Shown here: piece after piece, positions 46,235-56,359 of the stretch
Position numbering within the stretch: the first letter of the stretch is position 1
Layout: the number at the start of each line of letters is the position of its first letter
From: Bugulina stolonifera
Lineage: Eukaryota > Bryozoa > Gymnolaemata > Cheilostomatida > Bugulidae
Assembly (NCBI GenBank): GCA_935421135.1
Contig: OW285197.1
Location: forward strand, 3,963,350 to 4,027,349
Direction of reading: 5' to 3'
Length of the DNA: 64,000 bases
The notes under the pieces: model-generated
The model's input: only the letters and a program-made list of their open reading frames with translations
What the model was told of the DNA's origin: nothing
Database searches by the model: none
Made by a program: the position numbers and the translations under genes

Positions 46235-46890
46235 GGATTTGTGACAGGATAATGATAGAGAGCTATGTCAGCTGAAAAGCGGGTTTGACCATACGGCACA
46301 GAGGTATGGCATAGAGGTCAGTCCAGAGAGTAGCAAAGTGATGGGTGATTCAGCACAGACAGACTAAGCACCAGGGTACAACAGCCTACCGGAATTATTA
46401 AATTGGGTGAAGAAGAGCTGGAGTGAGTGATAGAGTTCTCAAATTTAGAACCAAAAATTGATGGAGACCTAATTTCCAGAACTGACATTGGTGTGATTTC
46501 CAAAATGAAACTACTTGAAGCAATGTTTGTTAAAAAAGTGAAAAGCATCCGAGATGGGATGTTAACGCCGTCTGCTAGGGATTAGATGAACACAAGGAAT
46601 GATAATAACGGCACTGTTAGATGCGAGGATGATTGCCGTAATGGGAAAGTGTGAGGCCCTTGTTAAGACAGTAAGAACCCAGAAATTATAATGGTTTGGC
46701 CACATCACTAGAAGGCCAGAGACATTTTCACACACAACAATGCATGGTTCAGCTGAGGAACACAGAGGAATAGGACGGTCCAAAAAGGATGTGGCCCGAC
46801 TAGTGGAATTGTAGAACAATCTCATAGAATTCATTAGGGCTTGTGGAGGAGCGGCCATGAGAGTGATTCTACTTGACTTGATCATGTACC
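46235..46890 (+). mobile_element. Decayed LINE: C-terminal end of a reverse transcriptase ORF
   Basis: In shifting plus-strand frames one can read RYGIEVSPESSKVMGDS, then KCEALVKTVRTQKL, WFGHITRRPETFSHTTMHGS and GIGRSKKD before an AACGGAGCGG-like end. The WFGH-x-x-RR...G-x-GR-x-K signature is characteristic of the region after the reverse transcriptase domain of CR1/Jockey-type non-LTR elements. Several stops and frameshifts break it. No 5' part is present. Confidence 0.75.
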
Positions 46891-47121
46891 ACAGTGTGCT
46901 AACTTTCTAGAGGTTATATTATTAAAATTATAGAACTTGTTTTCCTTATTGCAATTTTCAACAACACTCACAATATAGAAACATAAAAAAGTGCTTTAAA
47001 TATTTTTGAAATATTTTCCACATATTATTTGACTAACACAGGAATGAATTTATAATTTACTGTGATTTTGAGCAGAAAAAAAATTTGATTAGTCAACAAT
47101 TTCTTTTTACTTTCGACCAAA

Positions 47122-48963
47122 ATGGCTGAGAAAATGGCTGTGCCAGAGAATAAGCCTGTTGCACTAGAGTTTTTAAAAGACGCAACAAATTTTCAGATGA
47201 AAAAGGTGAATGGGTATGAGAGTATGCCTCCTAGTAAAATATTTAAAATAGTTTCTACAGATTCTGTGAGTTACTGTTGCACAGTACCAAACTCTGATGA
47301 TTTGGTAATCAAAGATGAGAAGTATGGAAATAATAGATTCTGTATCCGAGGCATTGGCTCTTTTGATGAACGAATTCATGTATACACGTCACCTGATAAA
47401 CGTCTGGGCATGCTCAGAGAGTCACATGTCTACGTAGCTCCCAATGAAACAGAGGACTATTGGGTACGACATTTAACTATTGCAAGTAGAGCACGAGGTA
47501 ATGGGCGTTATGTTTATAGCATTAATTGGACCTACAGTAATCAACCAAGTGGAGCAATAATAGTTGATGATCACTTGGTAATGTGGGAATTTCATATTAC
47601 CTATTCTCTTGTTATGAAAGCAACCTTACTAGCTTATGGCATCCATCTTGCACTGAATGACCACAGAGATCTGGTGATAGAAGTGCCACCATCAAACATA
47701 GATATTGACTCTACACTGTGGGTTGATTACACGGAGCAATTGAACGCCGATGAGGAAGCTGTACCCATAGACACCCTGGTCAAGCTTAAAGGGGAGGAGT
47801 TCACTTTGCGATCATACATGAAGACAACGTCGCGATCAACCTATTCATTCACTTTAACTGATGAAAACAACGATGTGCTTCTAATATTGCACTACAGCCG
47901 TGAGCATTCTGGGATACTTTCTGGCCATGATGTCCGAGGATATAACTACCTAAAGTGCTTTGGCATGAACAAAAATAAGCATTTCATTATTCTAAGAAGT
48001 GGCTCTCTGGGACAGGTGGTTGGTAGACTGAGGCCACCAGCAGATGGATCTGGTTCGGGATGGGAAATTGAGAATTACTTGCTGCCAACAACAAATCCCA
48101 ATATTCAGCTGCACACACCTGACAAGTTTTTCGACAATGTCTACACATTCCATAATTTGATAAATCAAACGGTCTGTACATTTACTGATGGGAAATTTTA
48201 TTGGAAAATTAAGCTACAGAAAGATATGACTTTTGAGGAGAAAGTTCTACTAATTTGTTTTGGAGTGAAGAAAGCATGCCATTACGCAAAGCTACATACC
48301 AGGCTACGATCTCCAGTATTAGAAGAAACATATACCCCAAAATATCCGACACACTTAGTGAGAGTTTCTACAGGCAGAAAAGCTTTCTTCCCTCAGGTAT
48401 TTAACCAGTTCAACCAAATGGAACAGATGCGCATAAGACCCGCCTTTAAAGTTGCCGATGAAGATAGTGTGTATTCCCACTTCCTTGACAACAAGACGGA
48501 TGAAATAATCTATGTTATTCGAAGTAAAATAGGCGAAGCGCAAGATTACTGTCTGCCTTTTGAAACAGAAGTAATAGATGAAGATGGAAAAGTAGTTTTC
48601 TCCATCCATCAACCTCATGGTGTAGCAACTATGATTGTGAATTCCAGAGATGGAAATAACATTGGTTATTATGAATATAGTAAAGAGAATAAGGAGGAAG
48701 CCATTATCGAAACCGACGACGGAGATCATTTAGGAAAAGTGAATTATTCAAATGATGTGGCCAAAGGACTTTTCATAAAAGATAAAGACAATACGAATTT
48801 GGCTGGCATCCACACACCCTGCCAAACATGTATGTATGTGAATCTATATACAGAGTTCAGAGTCGACCAGAAATTGATGATAGCAGCTGTGGCCATAAAA
48901 GAAGCATTCAACGTATACCAACTGCATCAAAACTTGCCCAGTTTTCCAACTTTGCAAGCTTGA
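47122..48963 (+). CDS. Triple scramblase/LURP1-like (Tubby-C-like) domain protein, 613 residues, paralogue 1
   Basis: A single uninterrupted 613-codon frame. Three repeats of about 190 residues can be drawn. Unit 1 runs from FKIVSTDSVSYCCTVPNSDD to KATLLAYGIHLAL; unit 2 from WVDYTEQL through FTLRSYMK to KVLLICFGVKKACHY; unit 3 from FKVADEDSVYSHFLD to DQKLMIAAVAIKEAFNVYQL. Each is mostly beta strands closed by a hydrophobic C-terminal helix, the layout of phospholipid scramblases and LURP-one proteins, whose unit is a 12-strand barrel around that helix. The fold call is by pattern and not proven. ATG at 47122 follows a poly-A/T stretch and matches the start of the paralogues in spirit (M-A-x). 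It is convergent with paralogue 2. Likely intracellular and membrane-associated if scramblase-like; no signal peptide. The family in its usual form has one unit, so three is unusual. Confidence 0.8.
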   Translation: MAEKMAVPENKPVALEFLKDATNFQMKKVNGYESMPPSKIFKIVSTDSVSYCCTVPNSDDLVIKDEKYGNNRFCIRGIGSFDERIHVYTSPDKRLGMLRESHVYVAPNETEDYWVRHLTIASRARGNGRYVYSINWTYSNQPSGAIIVDDHLVMWEFHITYSLVMKATLLAYGIHLALNDHRDLVIEVPPSNIDIDSTLWVDYTEQLNADEEAVPIDTLVKLKGEEFTLRSYMKTTSRSTYSFTLTDENNDVLLILHYSREHSGILSGHDVRGYNYLKCFGMNKNKHFIILRSGSLGQVVGRLRPPADGSGSGWEIENYLLPTTNPNIQLHTPDKFFDNVYTFHNLINQTVCTFTDGKFYWKIKLQKDMTFEEKVLLICFGVKKACHYAKLHTRLRSPVLEETYTPKYPTHLVRVSTGRKAFFPQVFNQFNQMEQMRIRPAFKVADEDSVYSHFLDNKTDEIIYVIRSKIGEAQDYCLPFETEVIDEDGKVVFSIHQPHGVATMIVNSRDGNNIGYYEYSKENKEEAIIETDDGDHLGKVNYSNDVAKGLFIKDKDNTNLAGIHTPCQTCMYVNLYTEFRVDQKLMIAAVAIKEAFNVYQLHQNLPSFPTLQA

Positions 48964-49043
48964 GTTGAGATAATTGGACATAGCATACGTTTTTGTAGAA
49001 TTTAAGCCTCAACACATTTTTTTTAATTTATGGATAAGCAAGC

Positions 49044-49049
49044 AATAAA
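49044..49049 (+). terminator. Polyadenylation signal after paralogue 1
   Basis: AATAAA, 81 bases past the stop codon. Confidence 0.6.
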
Positions 49050-49579
49050 TATATTTACCGCATGGGCCAATAATGTTTTTTTGTATTTTTCTATAATAAT
49101 GACTCGTGTTGTTAAGATAGTTAATTTGATTAATGATTCTAACAAACTAAACTACTTGATGTGCATTTATTACAGTCAGCAACTTTTACATACTCATAGA
49201 ATTTTGTCCTTCACATGGTCATGAATTTTGTTAGAGTGGCATTTGATTTTTGATTGTGAATCCAGACCATCTATTTCAATCAAATATGCAAACATTACAT
49301 AGTTCCATACGTGATGCACGTGATGTAAGAAGACATAGTTATAATATTATTCTGAAATGTAGTATGTGGGCATCACACGCATTAAATAGCATGATATTCA
49401 TTTTATTCGGTGTTAGTACTGTGTGCTTTCTCATCCAGCTAGGTATTCATGCCAATAACATTCTTATTATTGCAACGGAGTTTTCCCTTTTCAGGTACAG
49501 CCAGTACATTTTACATTACCCATGTTTTGATGCACAAGTATATATTTGTGTACACGCAAACATTGGCACATGTAGGAGT

Positions 49580-49670
49580 ACATGTGCATAGTCGCGTACA
49601 TACCTACACACATACATACATACATACATGCATACATACATACATACATACATACATATTGACACTCGTA
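49580..49670. repeat. (TACA)n microsatellite between convergent paralogues
   Basis: Imperfect TACATACATACA run within the 1.1-kb gap between the stops of paralogues 1 and 2. The gap has no gene; its ORFs (49449-49808, 49516-49818) are repeat-encoded. Confidence 0.85.
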
Positions 49671-50095
49671 CACCCGTACTATGCGTACATGCATACATGT
49701 GTACTCGCGTATACCTATACAGTGTGTGTAGACGAGACGCATAATGTGTGCGTGCGTGCATACCTACATACTTGCATACATAATACTCGTATATACAGTA
49801 ACTGTTAGGAAAGAGCAAAAGGAAAATATGTTTCTTGTAAGCACATATGATTATGATGCACTACAGGATCGACATTACACCTACAAATGTATTTTTTCTC
49901 TTCATTCCTATCTCAAGGACACTTGTACCATTTTAATGTACAATGTAAGTGTATATGTTGTATTGTATACCATAAGTGTCATCATTATGCTTGCACAAAC
50001 TGCTTTATTTCTAAATAATAATATTGTTAAATTTATATAATATTTAATTGCACACTGGAGTTAAAGTTATCTACCTGTGAGAGACTGTTTGCTTT

Positions 50096-51925
50096 TTAGA
50101 CAGCCAGTGTTGGGAAAACAGGAAGATGATTTTCTAAGTGGAAGGTATTAAATGCTTCTCTGATTGCAGTCGCTACTATCAACATAATTTTATCACATTT
50201 CAGTTGTTCATAGAAGGTGAGTTGGATAGCGTTGAGATTGGGTGAGTGAATACCAGCTATGTTTTTGTTATGTCGATTAACGATATACAGGCCAAGTTTT
50301 GGCTTGGTTAATTTTCTCACAGTTCCAAACTGCTCTCCATCATCAGTTTGGAGGATGGTTTTAATTTTACCTTTGTCCTGCTCATAGAAACCAATATTAG
50401 TACCTTCTTTCCAGTTTACCATCATTGTTTGAACTATAGCAGGCTGGTGAACAAACATGGCTAAATCTCCTTCATCATCCACAACTTCTGCTTGAAACGG
50501 TAAAAGATAATTCTCTGGTGCTCCAATTTCACACCGAACAGTATAAATTAGCTCCATAGACTGAGAGTCGAGTAAGTGTAAATAAATGGAATCTTCATCA
50601 GCGATTTTAAAGCTGACTCTGATAAAAATTGATTGCATGTTAACAAACTGCGCGTAGACACTTCCAAAATGTGCCCTCATACCGCTGACGCTCCTCACTA
50701 ATTGCATGGGATATCTCATGTGATCAACCTTCACGGCAGATGGTGTCGATTGCCGTCTATGCAGCTGTGAGACATGACATGCTATTTTTACCGCATGAGA
50801 TAACAATATAATTTTTGACTTACAACTCATATCTTTTTGCACCAGCATTTTCAAGTTTCCGTTCGCTGATTTATAAGTGCAGACGACTTCACCCAATAAA
50901 TTAGTATATTTGTACAAGGAGTCCACATATTTCCCGTCTGTTTTCAAAGTACTATTTGGGTGAGTATCCGCCAATGAATGATCAAGCAAGTGCCAACCTT
51001 TGTTATCACGAGTAAACGGAGGCCTCACAACTCCTAGTTTCTTTCCTAGTGCCCCATAAAATACGTTGATGAACGCCTCATTACCATTCATTCCATTGCT
51101 CTTAAAAATTGTATATCCGTTTATGTCAATACCAGTTAAAATGCCTGGAATCCCGACCGAGTACTGTAATATCATTAGAACATTGTCCCACACATCTGAC
51201 AAAGTAAAAGAATATGAAAATCCCCCAGATCTGTTGAGATACGGTCGTAATGTAAACTCTTCACCCCTAATCTCAAGAGTATTATTTGGTATTGCCTCTT
51301 CTTCAGGGGTTAACTGTTCAGTATAATCAACCCACAGAACTGAGTCTATGCCAGACGGTGATGGCTGAGTCACATTCATCAGAGATCTGTGATCACAAAC
51401 AGCCCAATATATTCCCTGGGCTAATAAGATTGCTTTCTGGGCTGGAGGCAAACCAATATGTAAATCCCAACTCATTCGATTATTCTCCACCTTTATACTA
51501 CCAAGCCATTCGTCATTGTAAACCCATCTAACAGTGTAGACATGCCTGTCCTTAGGCTGGTTTTTCTTTGGCAAAACACGCAGTTTCCAAAACCATTCTT
51601 TCTTGGGACATTCATCAGTCAAGTCAAATTTGACCTTGTCCCTATTCGCCCAACCAAATGGTTTATTTACAGAAATATACGTTGTGATAATTGATAAACC
51701 AACACCATTGATGCAGAATCTGTTATTTCCATTTTTCTCATCTGTGATCACCAAGTCATTGCAGTCTGGTATTGTACAACAGTAACTCACAGAATCTGTA
51801 GAGACTATTTTAAATAGCTTACACGGATGTACATTGTCATCTCCATTCACTCTCTCCATTTGAAACATGGTTGCATCTCGCAGGTACTCCAGCCCTGGTA
51901 GTTCTGTATTATTTGGTCCAGCCAT
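50096..51925 (-). CDS. Triple scramblase/LURP1-like domain protein, 609 residues, paralogue 2
   Basis: Intact intronless frame starting MAGPNNTELPGLEYLRDATM at the ATG at 51925. Same three units as paralogue 1: FKIVSTDSVSYCCTIP, WVDYTEQLTPEEEAIP, then FKIADEDSIYLHLLDSQSME and a final helix DKIMLIVATAIREAFNTFHL. It ends HLPVFPTLAV. Conserved landmarks across all copies are YCCT-x-P, NRFC-I/L-N/R-G, WVDYTEQL, ADEDS/A-I/V and EAF. It points at paralogue 1 from the other side and runs in the same direction as paralogues 3 and 4. Confidence 0.82.
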   Translation of the reverse strand: MAGPNNTELPGLEYLRDATMFQMERVNGDDNVHPCKLFKIVSTDSVSYCCTIPDCNDLVITDEKNGNNRFCINGVGLSIITTYISVNKPFGWANRDKVKFDLTDECPKKEWFWKLRVLPKKNQPKDRHVYTVRWVYNDEWLGSIKVENNRMSWDLHIGLPPAQKAILLAQGIYWAVCDHRSLMNVTQPSPSGIDSVLWVDYTEQLTPEEEAIPNNTLEIRGEEFTLRPYLNRSGGFSYSFTLSDVWDNVLMILQYSVGIPGILTGIDINGYTIFKSNGMNGNEAFINVFYGALGKKLGVVRPPFTRDNKGWHLLDHSLADTHPNSTLKTDGKYVDSLYKYTNLLGEVVCTYKSANGNLKMLVQKDMSCKSKIILLSHAVKIACHVSQLHRRQSTPSAVKVDHMRYPMQLVRSVSGMRAHFGSVYAQFVNMQSIFIRVSFKIADEDSIYLHLLDSQSMELIYTVRCEIGAPENYLLPFQAEVVDDEGDLAMFVHQPAIVQTMMVNWKEGTNIGFYEQDKGKIKTILQTDDGEQFGTVRKLTKPKLGLYIVNRHNKNIAGIHSPNLNAIQLTFYEQLKCDKIMLIVATAIREAFNTFHLENHLPVFPTLAV

Positions 51926-53168
51926 TTTAGTGAGATCTTGATGAGGCTTAGTTAAATATTAATTTTACCTATTGATTTTTTTAGTATGTTGACTATTCTA
52001 CTAATTCTATGCATTTTTTAGAACTATTTAAACACAACATGGCTTCGAGTGAGCGTAATTATTTTGCTAACATGCAACTATAATAACTAAACATTAAATA
52101 CTAACATTATCATCCTGGCAAAAGTTGTCTGCTTTGTACTACAAACTTGGCTTCATTGTTTTTAACATTGAATGTCTCTTAGAGTAAAAAGTGAGTGTGA
52201 GTCATTGTTGGTAATGTGACAAGGGTATTAATTGCACATGGACATGTATAATTGTGACGCAGCATAAAAGTTACCGTTTCAACAATGTCGTATTAAAATA
52301 ATATACCAACTAACATTATATGCCTGTCTAGCTGAGGGAATGGAAGCCCCCACCCTAGGAATACATGTATATAGTACATACTAATTGCATACATACATGT
52401 ACATTTATGTACATTTATTATAATAATATAATACAGTACTTGTAATACATGACCCAAAGGAAATAGAATAAACGATGTGGTATTATACAAGTAGATGTAA
52501 AACACTGGGATGGCATGAGTTGTTTGATGCTTATAACACCCACATACATTTACCATGTACAGCATCGACAGCGAACCCACCAAAGCTGTTGCCATGCTTC
52601 GTTAGATGCTAGTAAAAAATCAAAAACAGTAAATCTAAAGTGCCACTGCCTTGCAAGAGCCCAAGTGATACTGATAGCAAGGTTTTGTGCAGTTTTCAAG
52701 GTGGAAGTGGCCTTTTGGTGGTTCAGGTACCTTAAAAATGTTAACCCACTAATGCAGCGAAAATATTTTTTGAGTCAAAGGGTTGACTAACATTGACATG
52801 CATTCATGCACATGTATATTAACTGTACAAGTAGCAGAAAATAATATGCATGTAGCTTTATTGCATTTATGAAAGTACTTGCTACCCACAAGTTTTAATT
52901 ATATTGATTATTCTATATTGCCTTTATATTATACAAACTACTAACGGTGCCATATGGTTTGTTTAGCAAGCTTGACACAGACTATGAGTAGCATAGATTA
53001 GCTCAAGCAGCTCCCCTAGAGCATTCTGGACAATGTGTGAAAGTACAACTAGATCAGCACAAACGGTGATAATATAATTTGGCACAATGTATTCAAAGGT
53101 CATTCATTTAAAACAATACTAATGTTGCTTATTCACGATGTGATTAAATTAGACTTAAATTTGGTAGA
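51926..53168. other. Spacer between paralogues 2 and 3
   Basis: 1.24 kb of AT-rich sequence holding the 5' flank of paralogue 2 and the 3' flank of paralogue 3. No gene. TTAACCCACTAATGCAGC at 52741 resembles the left end of the piggyBac-like element at 20295 but has no partner nearby. Confidence 0.45.
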
Positions 53169-55016
53169 TTATTGTCTAGTTGGGAAAATAGGAAGATGTT
53201 GCTGTATACGAAATGTGTAAAAAGCTTCTCTAATTGCGGCAGCCACTATCACCATAACCTGATCGCATGTCAGCTGATCAGCAATACTCAGTTCAGTAAT
53301 GTTTGGACAAGGTAACCGCATGCCTGCTATTCTCATATTGTGACGGTCCACAACATGCACACCTAATTGAGGTGCTCTGAATCTGTGAACCTTTCCAAAA
53401 TGTCTTCCATCATCTGTCTGAAGACTGGATTCGCATTCACTTCCTTCGCATTGTCCATGTTCATAGACACCGATATTATTTCCCTCCTTCTGGTTTATCA
53501 TCAGAGTTGGAACTGTGGCTGGTTGGTGAGCAAACAAGACTAGATTTCCTTCATCGTCCATTATTTCTGCCTCAAAGGGTAAGAGATAGTTCTCTACTGC
53601 TCCGACTTTGCATCGAACAGTATAAATCACTTCCTTTGAGTTGGCATCAAGTAAATGTAAGAAGATTGCATCTTCGTCTGCAATCTTAAATCCTCCTCTA
53701 ATAAAGACCATTCGCATGCTAAGAAACTGTGTGAAAACACTTTGAAAATGTGCCTTCATTCCAGTGCTTTGTCTAACTAAGTGCCCAGGATATTTTAGTG
53801 GATAAATAGTTGGGACCACTGGTGTTGGTTGTCGTGTATGCTGTTTTCCCCAAACACAAGCAATCTTCACAGCATATGATATTAGAGTTAGTTTTGCTTG
53901 ATTGCTCATATCTCTCTCCAGCGCTAATGTTAGATATCCTTTCTCTGATTTATAAGTGCATACAAGTTCTCCCTGTGAGTCGGTAAACCGCAAAGCCCAG
54001 TTATCAAACTTTCCATCAGTTATTAAAGTTTTGAGTGGATCGCCATCTGCCAGTGTGTAATCAACGAAGTTCCAACCGTTTCGATCACCAGATTTTGGAG
54101 GTCCCACTTCACCAACCTTCACTCCAAACGGTCCATACATTGTGTTGACAAATGGCTCGTTGTTGGTCATCCCTTTACTTTTGAAGACGGTGTAACTATT
54201 GACATCAAAGCCAGTTAAAGCACCTTTTGCTGTACCATGGATAATCACTGTATATTGCAATATCATCAGTACATTGTCTTCCTCATCCGAAAGAGTAAAT
54301 CCATAACACTTTGACTCTTCCCTTTTGTTCAAGTAAGGTCGTAGCGTAAACTTTCCTCTCCTGAGCTGAAGTGTCTCGACTGGCACTGCTTCCTCTTCAG
54401 CAGTCAACTGTTCTGTATAGTCAACCCACAACAATGAATCTATACCACATGGTTGTGTTTGGTTGGTCGTCATTCTATACATGGGATCAGTTAAAGCCAA
54501 GTATATTCCCTGAGCTAGTAATAGTGCCTTCAATACTGGAGATAAACTGGGATGCATATCCCACGTAATGCGACTACTTTCTACAGATATACTGCCAGAC
54601 CACTCAAGGTCATCTAACCAAATAACACTGGACACCATCTTTCCATTAGGGTGGATTTTGGGTGGAGCTATTTTGACCTTCCAATTCCAGTCATAGTCAG
54701 GCTTTTCGTCAGTCAATCGAGTTGAATCAGTTCCCTTATGTGCCCAGCCAATTGGTTGGTTGGCAAAACTATACACAGTTATGAATGGAAAGGCTACACC
54801 GTTAATACAGAATCTATTATTTCCATGTTTCTCGTCTCTGATCACCAGATCATTAGAGTTTGGTACTGTACAGCAGTAACAGACAGAATTTGTAGAAATT
54901 ATTTTAAATATCTTACTAGGAGGTGTGCTGTCAAATTCATTCACTTGCTCCATTTGAAAAGCGGTTGCATCTTTCAGGTATTCCAGCCCTGGTAGTTCAA
55001 TATTTGGTCCAGCCAT
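53169..55016 (-). CDS. Triple scramblase/LURP1-like domain protein, 615 residues, paralogue 3
   Basis: The frame stays open upstream to 55040, but the codon there is TTG. The ATG at 55016 gives MAGPNIELPGLEYLKDATAF, aligned with paralogue 2, and is chosen. Units: FKIISTNSVCYCCTVP...; WVDYTEQLTAEEEAVPVETL with FTLRPYLNKREESKCYGFTL; FKIADEDAIFLHLLDANSKE, ending DQVMVIVAAAIREAFYTFRI. It is closest to the broken copy at 56360-58201: both share FEAEI/FQAEIMDDEGNLVLFAHQP and QKEGNNIG in unit 3, and about 170 bases of 5' flank. Confidence 0.82.
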   Translation of the reverse strand: MAGPNIELPGLEYLKDATAFQMEQVNEFDSTPPSKIFKIISTNSVCYCCTVPNSNDLVIRDEKHGNNRFCINGVAFPFITVYSFANQPIGWAHKGTDSTRLTDEKPDYDWNWKVKIAPPKIHPNGKMVSSVIWLDDLEWSGSISVESSRITWDMHPSLSPVLKALLLAQGIYLALTDPMYRMTTNQTQPCGIDSLLWVDYTEQLTAEEEAVPVETLQLRRGKFTLRPYLNKREESKCYGFTLSDEEDNVLMILQYTVIIHGTAKGALTGFDVNSYTVFKSKGMTNNEPFVNTMYGPFGVKVGEVGPPKSGDRNGWNFVDYTLADGDPLKTLITDGKFDNWALRFTDSQGELVCTYKSEKGYLTLALERDMSNQAKLTLISYAVKIACVWGKQHTRQPTPVVPTIYPLKYPGHLVRQSTGMKAHFQSVFTQFLSMRMVFIRGGFKIADEDAIFLHLLDANSKEVIYTVRCKVGAVENYLLPFEAEIMDDEGNLVLFAHQPATVPTLMINQKEGNNIGVYEHGQCEGSECESSLQTDDGRHFGKVHRFRAPQLGVHVVDRHNMRIAGMRLPCPNITELSIADQLTCDQVMVIVAAAIREAFYTFRIQQHLPIFPTRQ

Positions 55017-55040
55017 CTTAATGTTCACTGATGTGCACAA

Positions 55041-56359
55041 AGTATGATTTTCTAGACAATATCCTTAGTTGGAATGATATGTTTAATCACATATATTTCA
55101 GCTATTCCAAAATTATTTCTAAACAAATTTTTGAAATTATTTAAACAAATTAAAGTTACAACAGTATTTCTGAGACTAACTTGCTTAGTTAATCTCTTTT
55201 ACCTCTTCTCAAACTTGTTTACTTAATGATTAGACAGCCTTGGTACACTTAGGAAACACAACCACTCTTACAATCAAAGGTATAACTAGAAAACTTCCTG
55301 TGGTTCATTATGTGGTATGTTAAATATGTTATAGGTTACAAACCCGTTTCCTGCTAAAATGTAATATTTTTTACTAAACTACACTGCCATCTACAAAATT
55401 AATGCATTAATGTAGATTTATAGTAGAAATGGTGCTTGGCACAGAAAGTCCAGAATAAAAGTGTTCTACTATATATTATACATTACATTGCCAAAATTCA
55501 CTATTAGGCTCCCAATTCTCTTGGAGGTCATGTACTTGTCTTGCTAAACAGACCAGCTTCAAATCCTGACTATAATTATATAGCATCCAACATGAGCACT
55601 CCTACCATGGTGTAAAGTTATATGTACAGTACGTGCAATCGCATAGATTTACATGTACATACTACATGTAATCACATGAACATGTTTATTATACTGTTAT
55701 GTCAGTGTGCAAATCCACTTGAACTATTAAATACTTTGTGATTTTCAAACACCAGTAATATTCTGAGGCATTATATGTTGATAAAATTTGGTATTGTGTT
55801 ATTGGCATAATATACATGTACGTTGTATTTGGTTTGCTTGAAAACAGTGTTTTTCCTTCTATTTAAAACAGCTTGAAGCACACAAACTATGGTTGTTTAA
55901 ATTGGCAGGGAAGCCCCTCCAAAGAAAGGGTATGTGAGATTAGAGTCTAGAGATCAATGTTACATAAGGTAGTCACATATTAGGTTCTGAGATTGATTGT
56001 ACAAGATTTGGAACGCGGGGTTCGACGGGCTTCACTTCTATTCTCACCATTGGTGAGTCTAGACATACTGTCAAATCCCATCCTGTTTTGATCATACCTT
56101 GACATGACAATAGACAACACAGTCATGAGTTTACCGAGCAGATTGCTGCTACATTTAATATAAAGTACCTGTGCACATGCGCATAACTACAGGGTCAAAG
56201 CTGCTACTATCAAGTTGAATAACAAGATAATGTGAGAGAATGTGACATGCTTTGATAATGTTGTATTTAAAATTAACTAAAGCACTGCTTATGCTACACA
56301 CTCATGTTGTAATATAATCATGAAGTGATATGTATTGGTGAAATATGGCGGATCAAATT
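55041..56359. other. Spacer between paralogues 3 and 4
   Basis: The first 170 bases next to paralogue 3 (CAGCTATTCCAAAATTATTT and neighbours) recur upstream of paralogue 4 near 58290, marking the duplicated promoter. The rest has no gene or clear element. Confidence 0.5.

Noticed and set aside
49449..49818. ORFs of 83-119 residues between paralogues 1 and 2
   Set aside because: Driven by a TACA microsatellite; no similarity or splice context.
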